DNA of 64,000 nucleotides from an uncultured Woeseiaceae bacterium (GTDB lineage Bacteria; Pseudomonadota; Gammaproteobacteria; Steroidobacterales; Woeseiaceae). The position numbers and the translations under genes were made by a program. Where the stretch lies: the NCBI GenBank assembly GCA_945788625.1, contig CALZMQ010000003.1:58310-122309 (forward strand), in the 5' to 3' direction. A model generated the notes under the pieces. That model saw only the letters and a list, made by a program, of their open reading frames with translations, was not told the DNA's origin and made no database searches. Shown in pieces: positions 36,314-43,602 of the stretch (the first letter of the stretch is position 1; every line of letters begins with the position of its first letter).

Positions 36314-36757
36314 ATGAGACCTGCACTATCATTGACGCTGACCCTGCTGTTGCTTGCTGCTTCGTTGCCGGCACTGGCGGAGGACAGCGACAAGCCGTTT
36401 GCGGAAGCGCACATCGTGCTACAGCTCGCGGACGGGGACGAGCAAACCCAGGCGCGCGTGTTAAGCGTTGCCAACAACCTGATCAAGCATTACGGCGGTC
36501 CGGACTTCGTTGACATCGAGATCGTGGCCTACGGTCCCGGTATATCACTCCTGTATCCGGGCAACGAACAGCACGAACGCATCTCGAGTCTTATGGCGAA
36601 CGACGTGCGATTCGTCGGCTGCCAAAACACGCTCGATACGATCGAGCGGGCCGCCGGTAAAAGACCTCAGCTGATTTCTAACGTGATTCTTGTGCAAACG
36701 GGCGTCGCCCGACTCGTCGAGCGCGCGCAGCAGGACTTCGTCGTTATCAGGCCCTAG
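36314..36757 (+). CDS. Periplasmic DsrE-family protein 1
   Basis: 147 residues: signal peptide to about residue 22 (SLPALAEDS), then a DsrE/DsrF fold with IVLQLADGD, VEIVAYGPG-like IEIVAYGPGISLL and the conserved cysteine in VRFVGCQNTLDTIE. DsrE proteins bind or transfer sulfane sulfur. It is the last gene of the sox operon, 12 bp after soxB, so a periplasmic sulfur carrier or sensor for Sox products is likely. A paralogue lies at 39827. It ends 6 bp before the opposing GlcG-like gene. Confidence 0.85.
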   Translation: MRPALSLTLTLLLLAASLPALAEDSDKPFAEAHIVLQLADGDEQTQARVLSVANNLIKHYGGPDFVDIEIVAYGPGISLLYPGNEQHERISSLMANDVRFVGCQNTLDTIERAAGKRPQLISNVILVQTGVARLVERAQQDFVVIRP

Positions 36758-36763
36758 TAGTTC

Positions 36764-37285
36764 TTACTCGCCCTCGAGTTCGAGTTTTTCCGTTACGGCA
36801 TCTATGCCCGCCTGCGCACAGGCGTGATCGGCCGCACCCGACGGCGCCCCCGAAATGCCGATGCCGGCGACGATCGAGCCTGAAGCGGTAACCGGAATGC
36901 CGCCGCCAATCATGAGTACGTTGTCGATGTGGCGGGCCCCCGACTGCGGTGACCCGGGTCCCGTGCTTTCTCCCATCAGCAGCGTGTTCTCACGAAAACT
37001 AACAGCTGTCCACGCCTTACGCACCGAGGTATCCGGTGTGTGCGGACCGGCAAAACGGTCCCGCAGCATGACCTGGGGAACACCCATGCGATCGACGACT
37101 GCCACGGCAACCTGGTAGCCCTCTTCGCGACAACTGGCGAGCGCCGCTTGCGCCATCTCGAGTGCCACGTCCGGCGTCAGCGACCTGAATGTGACCAGCG
37201 TATCCTGGGCTTGCAGCGGTGCAGCCAGCCCGGCGACGAGCAGGCCCGCGACGAAACCTTTGCGATTATTCATCTGCCAGCTCAC
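36764..37285 (-). CDS. GlcG/HbpS-family secreted heme-binding-like protein
   Basis: About 173 residues with a signal peptide (GLLVAGLAAPLQAQD) and a GlcG/HbpS fold: ALASCREEGYQVAVAVVDRMG, SVRKAWTAVSF, GGGIPV...GSIVAGIGISGAP. GTG 37285 overlaps the upstream stop (GTGA); ATG 37273 is an alternative. Relatives bind heme or metals extracellularly. Last gene of the ECF sigma operon; its place in this sulfur regulon is not explained by family knowledge. Confidence 0.82.
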   Translation of the reverse strand: MSWQMNNRKGFVAGLLVAGLAAPLQAQDTLVTFRSLTPDVALEMAQAALASCREEGYQVAVAVVDRMGVPQVMLRDRFAGPHTPDTSVRKAWTAVSFRENTLLMGESTGPGSPQSGARHIDNVLMIGGGIPVTASGSIVAGIGISGAPSGAADHACAQAGIDAVTEKLELEGE

Positions 37286-38316
37286 AGGGCTTTCAACTCA
37301 AGTTCGTCCCTGGTCGCCCGCAGAAAGCCGTAGCTTTCGTAAATGGCCTGTGCCTCGTCAGTCGCGACGTAAGCCAGGAAACGCGTCGCGTTCTCCGGAT
37401 TACGTCCGTTCTTCATGATGCCGATCGCGTAGTTGACCTTGTCCTGCTTGTTCAACGGCGCCGGAATCCCGACACCTTCGATTGGCCGACCCTCTGCTTT
37501 AGCGTGCACAACCTCAGTCGTCCATACGATGCCGACGTCGGCTTCTCCTTTCTCGATTCGATCCGGCGTCTCTCGATGATGCCGCGAAGTAAACCAGGTC
37601 TTGCCCTCGACCGCCCAGCAGCTACGGCAGTCGGCACCGCCCGTGACCTTCTCAAACAGGCCGAGATCCTTGAGCATCTCGCTGCCGTAGAACTTGAAGA
37701 TGCCTTCGGTTTGCGGATTGGGGTGAGACTGCACGAGATCATCGCGACCAAGATCTTCGGGACCCTCGATATTCTTTGGATTGCCTTGTGCAACCATGAG
37801 TTCGAGCTTGTTGTGAATATAGATCGCATGCTCGTCCATCAGGCCCTTGCCGTGCAGGTTCCTGAGGTGGTTGATGTTGACGCTGGCAAAAATATCCGGA
37901 TTCATTGCGGTATTCTGTCCATCGATCTCGCCCTGTTTCAGCAACTGGTTCTTCAGTATCTGTCCAGGCGGAATGGTCTCCACGTAAACCGTCTCGATAT
38001 CGGCATTCTTTTGCTGGAAATCGGAAATCAGTTCCTGCATCACCATGAACTGGTTACCTGCAAGGTACATTACGAGGTCAGACGTATAAGAATCCTCAAT
38101 GGATCCATATTCTACGTCACCGCTGGTGTGGAACGTTCTGTAGTCCTTGCCATGACCGGCGTCGGCTGTTTTGGCTGGAGCGCTCTTCGCCGGCGCGGCG
38201 TCTTTCGCTGCGCTATCCGTCGAGGCATTGCCGGGAGGCGCCTCTTCCGTTGGCCCTGAACAGCTGACCAACCCTATGAACAACAGCAGACAGAACGCTC
38301 TCATTGACGTTTTCAT
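37282..38316 (-). CDS. Extracellular solute-binding lipoprotein (molybdate/anion type)
   Basis: 344 residues: lipobox at LVSC (about residue 19), Ala/Pro/Lys linker, then a type II periplasmic binding fold resembling ModA/SBP_bac_11 proteins, with SDLVMYLAGNQFMVM and TEGIFKFYGSEML, and a Cys pair in GADCRSCW. No ABC permease or ATPase is adjacent, so it may bind an oxyanion (sulfate, thiosulfate, molybdate or similar) for sensing or shared transport. Third gene of the sigma operon. Confidence 0.75.
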   Translation of the reverse strand: MKTSMRAFCLLLFIGLVSCSGPTEEAPPGNASTDSAAKDAAPAKSAPAKTADAGHGKDYRTFHTSGDVEYGSIEDSYTSDLVMYLAGNQFMVMQELISDFQQKNADIETVYVETIPPGQILKNQLLKQGEIDGQNTAMNPDIFASVNINHLRNLHGKGLMDEHAIYIHNKLELMVAQGNPKNIEGPEDLGRDDLVQSHPNPQTEGIFKFYGSEMLKDLGLFEKVTGGADCRSCWAVEGKTWFTSRHHRETPDRIEKGEADVGIVWTTEVVHAKAEGRPIEGVGIPAPLNKQDKVNYAIGIMKNGRNPENATRFLAYVATDEAQAIYESYGFLRATRDELELKAL

Positions 38317-38360
38317 TTCAGACTAACCCCCCAGCAGCAACATTATTTTTTGCAGACGTC

Positions 38361-39056
38361 TCAGATCTTTTCGTATTTCCAGCCTTCCTGCATTCGCGAA
38401 ACCACGCGATCCAGTGCCGTGTAATCGGCATTGGTACTCGGAACGAGTTCGACGTGCACTCCACTGTCTTCAAGCCTTTCTATCGTTTTTGAACAGGCAT
38501 AAAAAACAACGTCATGCTCCTGCAATGTCGTGATTTCCCGGGCATACGGCGTGACGTCAAGACGCAACAGGTCGAGCCCTTTCTCATTGGCAATGATCTC
38601 CACACGGCGCTGTTCGCCGTCTTCGGCTCCCTCGAGCAGCGCCTCAGCATGCTGCAGCGCTGCGTACATATTGGCAGGATCGCCGCTCGTCACGTGCAAC
38701 AGGTAGTTGTTGACCTCCACAACGGGCTCTGCAATCGGGCTTGCCCTGTTTTGATCGTAGTAGTAGTGCCCCAGCAGCCCGGCTCCAATTCCGACCGCCA
38801 CCAGCACGCCGGCGGCCAGTGCCCGACTAAAGAAACCACTACGTCCGAGCAGCGCCCGACCGGGACGTGCCGGTTCCGGTACATTTGTGTAAGCATGCTT
38901 GATGAGCTCTTTCATCTTGCGTTGGCGGCACAGCCGCTGATCAAGCTCCGCTGAGCGGGCAGCACTATTGTAGAGGCGGCTCTTCTCTTCCGGGTCGAGC
39001 TCGTCATCCACAAATGCGTTTACTTGCTCTTCAGAAAAATGTTCGTCCTTCTTCAT
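38361..39056 (-). CDS. Anti-sigma factor with periplasmic DsrE-like sensor domain
   Basis: 231 residues. Residues 1-75 form a cytoplasmic anti-sigma domain (FSEEQVNAFVDDELDPEE, without the zinc Cys motif). One membrane helix follows at about 75-97. Residues 110-225 match the DsrE fold of the neighbouring periplasmic proteins: NNYLLHVTSGDP like VLQISDMDP, RVEIIANEKGLDLL like VEIVAFGPGLRLL, and VVFYACSKTIERLE like VRFFACQNTINNM, preserving the reactive Cys. Such a fusion would let periplasmic sulfur species alter sigma binding. It overlaps the sigma gene by 4 bp. I do not know of a described member of this architecture. Confidence 0.82.
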   Translation of the reverse strand: MKKDEHFSEEQVNAFVDDELDPEEKSRLYNSAARSAELDQRLCRQRKMKELIKHAYTNVPEPARPGRALLGRSGFFSRALAAGVLVAVGIGAGLLGHYYYDQNRASPIAEPVVEVNNYLLHVTSGDPANMYAALQHAEALLEGAEDGEQRRVEIIANEKGLDLLRLDVTPYAREITTLQEHDVVFYACSKTIERLEDSGVHVELVPSTNADYTALDRVVSRMQEGWKYEKI

Positions 39057-39613
39057 TTCACCCTCGTCAGATTCGTTTTACGGCGCTCATCCGTTTGCGG
39101 CCGAATGTCTGTCAAAAACTCTCGTAATGCGCGCCTGCCCCGGCACAGCCGGCTCATAACTGTGCCGACCGGTATCTCCAGGATTTCGGACACACGCGCG
39201 TATGTAAAACCTTCCAGGTCGACCAACGTGATCACCTGGCACTGCGGCAGCGGCAGATTTCTTACGGCCTGCCGGACCGTGTCTACTAGCTGCTGTTCCT
39301 CCGTTTCGTACTCGGGAGTCTTGTTATCCACGATTACGAGTTCGTCATCCGTCAGGACCTCGCGCTTGGCGCGATGATAGTCCTTGAGGCAATTGGACAT
39401 GATGCGGAAAAGCCATGCTTCGGCGGCACCCGGGTCCCGCAGCTGCCGCTGGTTATTGAGGGCCTTGCACAAGGTCTGTTGCACGATGTCGTCTGCAAGG
39501 TGCGTATTATGCGTCCAGGCATACGCCATTCGATACAGACGACCCCTGCTGTTGCCGACCAGCTTCCGGAACGCCCGGCGTTGGCTGATTCCAAACATCG
39601 AGCCTATTGCCAT
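39053..39613 (-). CDS. ECF RNA polymerase sigma factor
   Basis: 186 residues with sigma region 2 (GRLYRMAYAWTHNTHLADDIVQQTLCKALNNQ, AWLFRIMSNCLKDYHRAKR) and region 4 (LPLPQCQVITLVDLEGFTYARVSEILEIPVGTVMSRLCRGRRALREFL), joined by a short linker. First gene of the operon with its anti-sigma factor. The promoter pattern GGAATAA-N15-CGTCT upstream recurs before soxX, so this sigma likely drives its own operon and sox. Confidence 0.92.
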   Translation of the reverse strand: MAIGSMFGISQRRAFRKLVGNSRGRLYRMAYAWTHNTHLADDIVQQTLCKALNNQRQLRDPGAAEAWLFRIMSNCLKDYHRAKREVLTDDELVIVDNKTPEYETEEQQLVDTVRQAVRNLPLPQCQVITLVDLEGFTYARVSEILEIPVGTVMSRLCRGRRALREFLTDIRPQTDERRKTNLTRVK

Positions 39614-39649
39614 TGACCTGCCCCCTGCTCTTTTTGCGTTATGAATTAT

Positions 39650-39676
39650 AGACGAAGCAACAATTCCTTTTATTCC
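39650..39676 (-). promoter_or_regulatory. Predicted autoregulatory ECF promoter of the sigma gene
   Basis: On the minus strand: GGAATAA (39676-39670), 15-bp spacer, CGTCT (39654-39650), followed by AT-rich DNA and about 37 bp to the sigma ATG. Identical core and spacing to the soxX promoter at 32128-32154. Confidence 0.7.
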
Positions 39677-39721
39677 GTCCCGTACGCCGCCAACCGCTGA
39701 TCGCCGATTTGTTCCGATAGA

Positions 39722-39748
39722 GGGATTATTCTCCGTCCCTCCAACGTC
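39722..39748 (+). promoter_or_regulatory. Weaker ECF-like promoter of the dsrE2 operon
   Basis: GGGATTA (39722-39728), 16 bp, CGTC (39745-39748). Two mismatches in the -35 block and one extra spacer base relative to the sox/sigma sites, so it is a weaker candidate. It would start transcription about 70 bp before dsrE2. Confidence 0.4.
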
Positions 39749-39826
39749 GTTAACTGTTAGAGCCTGCGCGTGTGCGCCGGTCCGACGTGATGCCGTAGAG
39801 GCACCGGGAAAGTCAGGAGGTCAACT

Positions 39827-40276
39827 ATGAATATTCAGGGGCTGTCAAAACTGGGCCTGTTGATCGCGTTGCTCGCGATCGTCTCACCACAACTCGCAGC
39901 GGCTCAGGAGGAGAAGCCGTTCGCCGAGCACAAGTTCGTGCTGCAGATCAGTGACATGGATCCATCGAAGCAGACATTGGTCCTGAACGTCGCTGGCAAC
40001 ATCCTCAAAGCGTACGGGCCGGATCAGGCCGACGTCGAGATCGTGGCATTCGGGCCCGGTCTGCGGCTCCTGTTCGAGGACAATAGCAACTCCACCCGGA
40101 TCGACGGCCTCGTCGATAGCGGCGTTCGTTTTTTCGCATGTCAGAACACGATCAACAACATGTCAAAGATCCTGGGTACGCCCGTAAAGGTCAACAAACA
40201 CGCCTCATCCGGCAAGGGCGGCATTGTGCGCATCAAGGAACTCGTCGATCAGGGCTACCTGCTGGCGAAGCCTTGA
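39827..40276 (+). CDS. Periplasmic DsrE-family protein 2
   Basis: 149 residues, signal peptide to LAAAQ (about residue 25), DsrE fold with FVLQISDMDPSKQ, VEIVAFGPGLRLL and Cys in VRFFACQNTINNM. Paralogue of the 36314 gene and close in pattern to the anti-sigma sensor domain. AGGAGG precedes the start. First gene of an operon with a porin, SoxW-like thioredoxin and YeeE/YedE transporter; a periplasmic sulfane-sulfur carrier is likely. Confidence 0.86.
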   Translation: MNIQGLSKLGLLIALLAIVSPQLAAAQEEKPFAEHKFVLQISDMDPSKQTLVLNVAGNILKAYGPDQADVEIVAFGPGLRLLFEDNSNSTRIDGLVDSGVRFFACQNTINNMSKILGTPVKVNKHASSGKGGIVRIKELVDQGYLLAKP

Positions 40277-40312
40277 GTAATCAGAAATACGTAAAACGAA
40301 GGGGGATTTCAC

Positions 40313-41731
40313 GTGCGAAATCATATTAAGAAGACCTTTATCCTGCCGGGATCGCTCCTGGCGAGCCTGCTACTTTTTTCGAGTAATGCTTTCGCCGCCA
40401 ACTGGCTCGCGTTACAGGGGACCGAACCCCAGGGTGCGGAGCAACTCGCCAAGGTTTGGGGATTCGTGCAGGTGCAGTACCAGGACGACTCGAGCGATCC
40501 GAACAGTGGTGGCGGCTACATACCACCGAAGCTGATCGGGCCGAATCTGGATTCGCAATCGGCGTTCAACGTGAATCGCGCGCGAATCGGAGTGCGCGGC
40601 GTTGCGATGCCGCTCGACCAGAAGATCAACTACTTCCTGTTACTTGAATTGGGTAACAACGGCATTACCGAACCTGAAGGTTCGTTTGCCAAGGCGACGG
40701 ACGCCAGCATCACCTTCAACCATCTGGACGGGGCGCGTTTCCGCGCCGGTCTCTTCAAGTTTCCAGGTTCCGAAGAGGGACTGCAGGCGATTCACGTTTT
40801 CGACTACATCAACTTTACGTGGGTAACGCAGCAGATGCTGCTGGAGCGATTCGCCAATCGGGCCTTTACGCCCAACAATCCGGCTACGACTTTGCCCCCG
40901 GAAAGCCGACTGAACGCCTTCGACCGCGGCGTGGGTGCGTTCCGCGATGTCGGCGTGCAGATGTTTGACTGGTTCAATGTCGCTGAAGACTGGGAATTTT
41001 CTTACGCCGTCATGATTGGTAATGGCAACGGATTGAACTTTTCCGACAACGACGACAACAAGGATCTATATCTCTACACCTCCCTCGAGAAAGTCTACGG
41101 TGGCCGAGGGCCTCGACGACAGGGTCTCAAATTCTTCGCCTGGTCGCACACCGGCAAGCGCACAGCGGATCTGAGCGCGGACGCGTGCTCCAATCCGGCT
41201 CTGGTCTTTCCTGCCTGTGGACCACAAGGTACAGGCCGCATAAGCACCGTATTCAATCCTGTGGAGTACGATCGCGATCGCATGGGTGCCGGCGTCAAAT
41301 ACCTGCGCAACGGCTGGCGCGCAACGGCGGAGTACATGGACGGCGAAGGGATGATCTGGCAAGCGCCACATAATGCGTCCTTTGGCCTGGGTCCCGGTCA
41401 GGGCATTCCAGGCGGAGCCGGTAACGGCGCGCTTGCAGAAGGCAACGGCTACTACGTGGAAGGCGGCTGGCGAATCCCGAATTCGAAATGGGAGCTCGAT
41501 CTCCGCTACGACGTTTACAACCGGCTCGACGGCGACCAGTTCGAAATCGAATTCAAACGCACGACGCTGGGCGCGCAGTATTTCTTCAATCCGCGAGTGC
41601 GCCTCGCGATCAATTACGAAATACGCGAGGGCAATGCCAGCAACTTCCCAGCAGGTGCCGGCCCTAATGCACAGGTAGACGGTATCGATAATCGCCTTGC
41701 GTTGCAGGTCACCGGCATCTGGTCGCAATAG
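40313..41731 (+). CDS. Outer-membrane porin (phosphate-selective/OprP-like)
   Basis: 472 residues from GTG 40313: signal peptide to NAFAA (about residue 29), porin beta pattern (VWGFVQVQYQDD, FNVNRARIGVRGVAMPLDQKINYFLLLELG, FRAGLFKFPGSEEG) and a C-terminal barrel end (LQVTGIWSQ). Resembles OprO/P-type porins; may admit thiosulfate or other anions. Second gene of the dsrE2 operon. Confidence 0.82.
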   Translation: MRNHIKKTFILPGSLLASLLLFSSNAFAANWLALQGTEPQGAEQLAKVWGFVQVQYQDDSSDPNSGGGYIPPKLIGPNLDSQSAFNVNRARIGVRGVAMPLDQKINYFLLLELGNNGITEPEGSFAKATDASITFNHLDGARFRAGLFKFPGSEEGLQAIHVFDYINFTWVTQQMLLERFANRAFTPNNPATTLPPESRLNAFDRGVGAFRDVGVQMFDWFNVAEDWEFSYAVMIGNGNGLNFSDNDDNKDLYLYTSLEKVYGGRGPRRQGLKFFAWSHTGKRTADLSADACSNPALVFPACGPQGTGRISTVFNPVEYDRDRMGAGVKYLRNGWRATAEYMDGEGMIWQAPHNASFGLGPGQGIPGGAGNGALAEGNGYYVEGGWRIPNSKWELDLRYDVYNRLDGDQFEIEFKRTTLGAQYFFNPRVRLAINYEIREGNASNFPAGAGPNAQVDGIDNRLALQVTGIWSQ

Positions 41732-41739
41732 CACAGGCG

Positions 41740-42387
41740 ATGTTGTACAGCTTGAGAAACCGGGCGGCGCCGGCAGGTTTTATGCTGGCGCTGTTCGCAG
41801 CTGTTGTTGCCGGCTGCAATTCAGACGTTCCGGTGGCGAATGAGGGTGGGCCGCAAGCGGGGCAGATCGCTTTGCAAGATTCCGGGCCTCGCGATCCGCG
41901 TGAATTTTTCTTCACGCAGACCTTTGGCGATCTTCGCGAGGAGCTGCAGGCGGCGAGAGACGGCGACAAAGTCGGGATGTTGCTGTTTTTCGAGGCCGAC
42001 TCGTGTCCCTACTGCCAGCACATGGTCCGGAAGGTCTTCAGTGAGCGAAAAGTCCAGGACTGGTTCGGCAACCGCTTCGTCAGTATTGCAGTTGATATAC
42101 ACGGCGACGTCGAACTGACGGATTTCGATGGCATTACATTGCCGTCAAAGGTGTTTTCCGATCACCGCCGCGTATCTCTCACGCCGCTCATCGCTTTTGT
42201 CGATCTGGAGGGCAACGAAGTATACCGGCACCTCGGCATGATCAAGACACCCGACGAAATGCTTGTCCTGGGCGAGTACATTGCGGGCAAACATCACTAC
42301 CTCATGGAGTACCAGGCGTATGCCAATAAGCGTGGCATGCACGAGAAGGAAGGCGTTCTGACGACACCCGCCGGAGAAAGCGAATGA
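41740..42387 (+). CDS. SoxW-like lipoprotein thioredoxin
   Basis: 215 residues: lipobox AGC (about residue 26), then a thioredoxin fold with FFEADSCPYCQHMVRKVF (CPYC redox site) and VSLTPLIAFVD (cis-Pro loop). SoxW/SoxS-type thioredoxins keep SoxY or SoxYZ-linked cysteines reduced in the periplasm. It is followed with a 4-base overlap by the YeeE/YedE transporter. Confidence 0.83.
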   Translation: MLYSLRNRAAPAGFMLALFAAVVAGCNSDVPVANEGGPQAGQIALQDSGPRDPREFFFTQTFGDLREELQAARDGDKVGMLLFFEADSCPYCQHMVRKVFSERKVQDWFGNRFVSIAVDIHGDVELTDFDGITLPSKVFSDHRRVSLTPLIAFVDLEGNEVYRHLGMIKTPDEMLVLGEYIAGKHHYLMEYQAYANKRGMHEKEGVLTTPAGESE

Positions 42388-43526
42388 TGGATTGGGAACC
42401 GGTCTACCGCGTGGCGACGCTCGGCTTCGTGGTTGGCATCGTGTTTGGCGGAATCGCCAACAAGACCAACTTCTGTACCATGGGAGCAGTGAGCGACTGG
42501 GTGAATATTGGCAGCAAAGACCGCCTCCGCGCCTGGGTCCTCGCGATTGGCGTAGCGATTCTGGCCACCCGGTTCATGGACGCACGGGGCATTATCGATG
42601 TCGACCAGGCTATCTACGCTACGCCCAATTTTGGCTGGCTTGGACACATACTCGGTGGATTGTTGTTCGGCATCGGGATGACGTTGGCCTCGGGATGCGG
42701 GCAACGCACTCTCGTGCGCCTCGGCGGCGGCAATCTCAAATCACTCGTCGTAGTGCTGCTACTCGGACTCACTGCCTACATGACCATGCGCGGACTGCTG
42801 GCGCTGGTGCGCGTCAACGCCATCGATGTCAGCAATATAAATCTCGCAGCGTCGGATATACCGAACCAGGGAATAGATACGCTAATCGGAGCGGTGACCG
42901 GCATCGAGAATGGCAGCGTCATCACCTGGATCGTGGCGATCGTGCTTGGTCTGGGTTCGATTATCTATGCATTTGCGAGCAAGACGTTTCGCACGAGCTT
43001 CGACAATATCCTTGCGGGCCTGGTCATCGGGCTGATAATTCCCGCCGGCTGGTACATCACGGCCGTTGTGGGCTTCGACGACTTCGATCCCGTGCGCTTT
43101 GAGTCCTACACCTTCGTTGCCCCGACGGGCGAGAGCCTGATGTATCTGCTTACCTTTACGGGCTCGACAATAAGCTTCGGCGTCGCAGCCGTGTTCGGAG
43201 TCATCTTCGGCTCATTCCTCTATGTCATTTTGACCGGCAAGTTCCGGCTCGAGACATTCAACGATCGTGGTGACATGTTACGGCACATTTTCGGCGGCAT
43301 CGCCATGGGTTTCGGCGGCGTGCTCGCTCTCGGCTGCACTATCGGCCAGGGCGTTACCGGTATGTCGACGCTGGCACTCGGCTCGCTGCTTACGCTCGTT
43401 AGTATAGTTTTCGGCAGCGCGCTGACGATGAAAATCGAGTACTACCGTCTTGACGACTTGTCGTTCTTCGGTGCGCTGCGTCAATCGCTTGCCGATATGA
43501 GGCTGTTCCCTGCCGGCAAGCATTAG
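42384..43526 (+). CDS. YeeE/YedE-family sulfur-compound transporter (TsuA-like)
   Basis: 380 residues with about 9-10 membrane helices and the conserved Cys-Gly loops NFCTMG, TLASGCGQRTLVRLG and ALGCTIGQG, which in TsuA carry thiosulfate through hydrogen-bonding cysteines. The start may be ATG 42384 or ATG 42387. Placed with DsrE, porin and SoxW-like genes, it probably moves thiosulfate or sulfane sulfur across the inner membrane, linking periplasmic Sox chemistry to the cytoplasm. Confidence 0.88.
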   Translation: MMDWEPVYRVATLGFVVGIVFGGIANKTNFCTMGAVSDWVNIGSKDRLRAWVLAIGVAILATRFMDARGIIDVDQAIYATPNFGWLGHILGGLLFGIGMTLASGCGQRTLVRLGGGNLKSLVVVLLLGLTAYMTMRGLLALVRVNAIDVSNINLAASDIPNQGIDTLIGAVTGIENGSVITWIVAIVLGLGSIIYAFASKTFRTSFDNILAGLVIGLIIPAGWYITAVVGFDDFDPVRFESYTFVAPTGESLMYLLTFTGSTISFGVAAVFGVIFGSFLYVILTGKFRLETFNDRGDMLRHIFGGIAMGFGGVLALGCTIGQGVTGMSTLALGSLLTLVSIVFGSALTMKIEYYRLDDLSFFGALRQSLADMRLFPAGKH

Positions 43527-43602
43527 TCGCGGCCGCGGTACCCTTGGTTTCCACTGTCAGTATGTGGCAGGCTAGGAGGATAACTAAAAGAAGGGGATTA
43601 GC

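Noticed and set aside
37219..38259. Plus-strand ORF (346 residues) across the solute-binding protein gene
   Set aside because: The minus-strand protein has a lipobox and binding-protein pattern; the plus ORF is its shadow.
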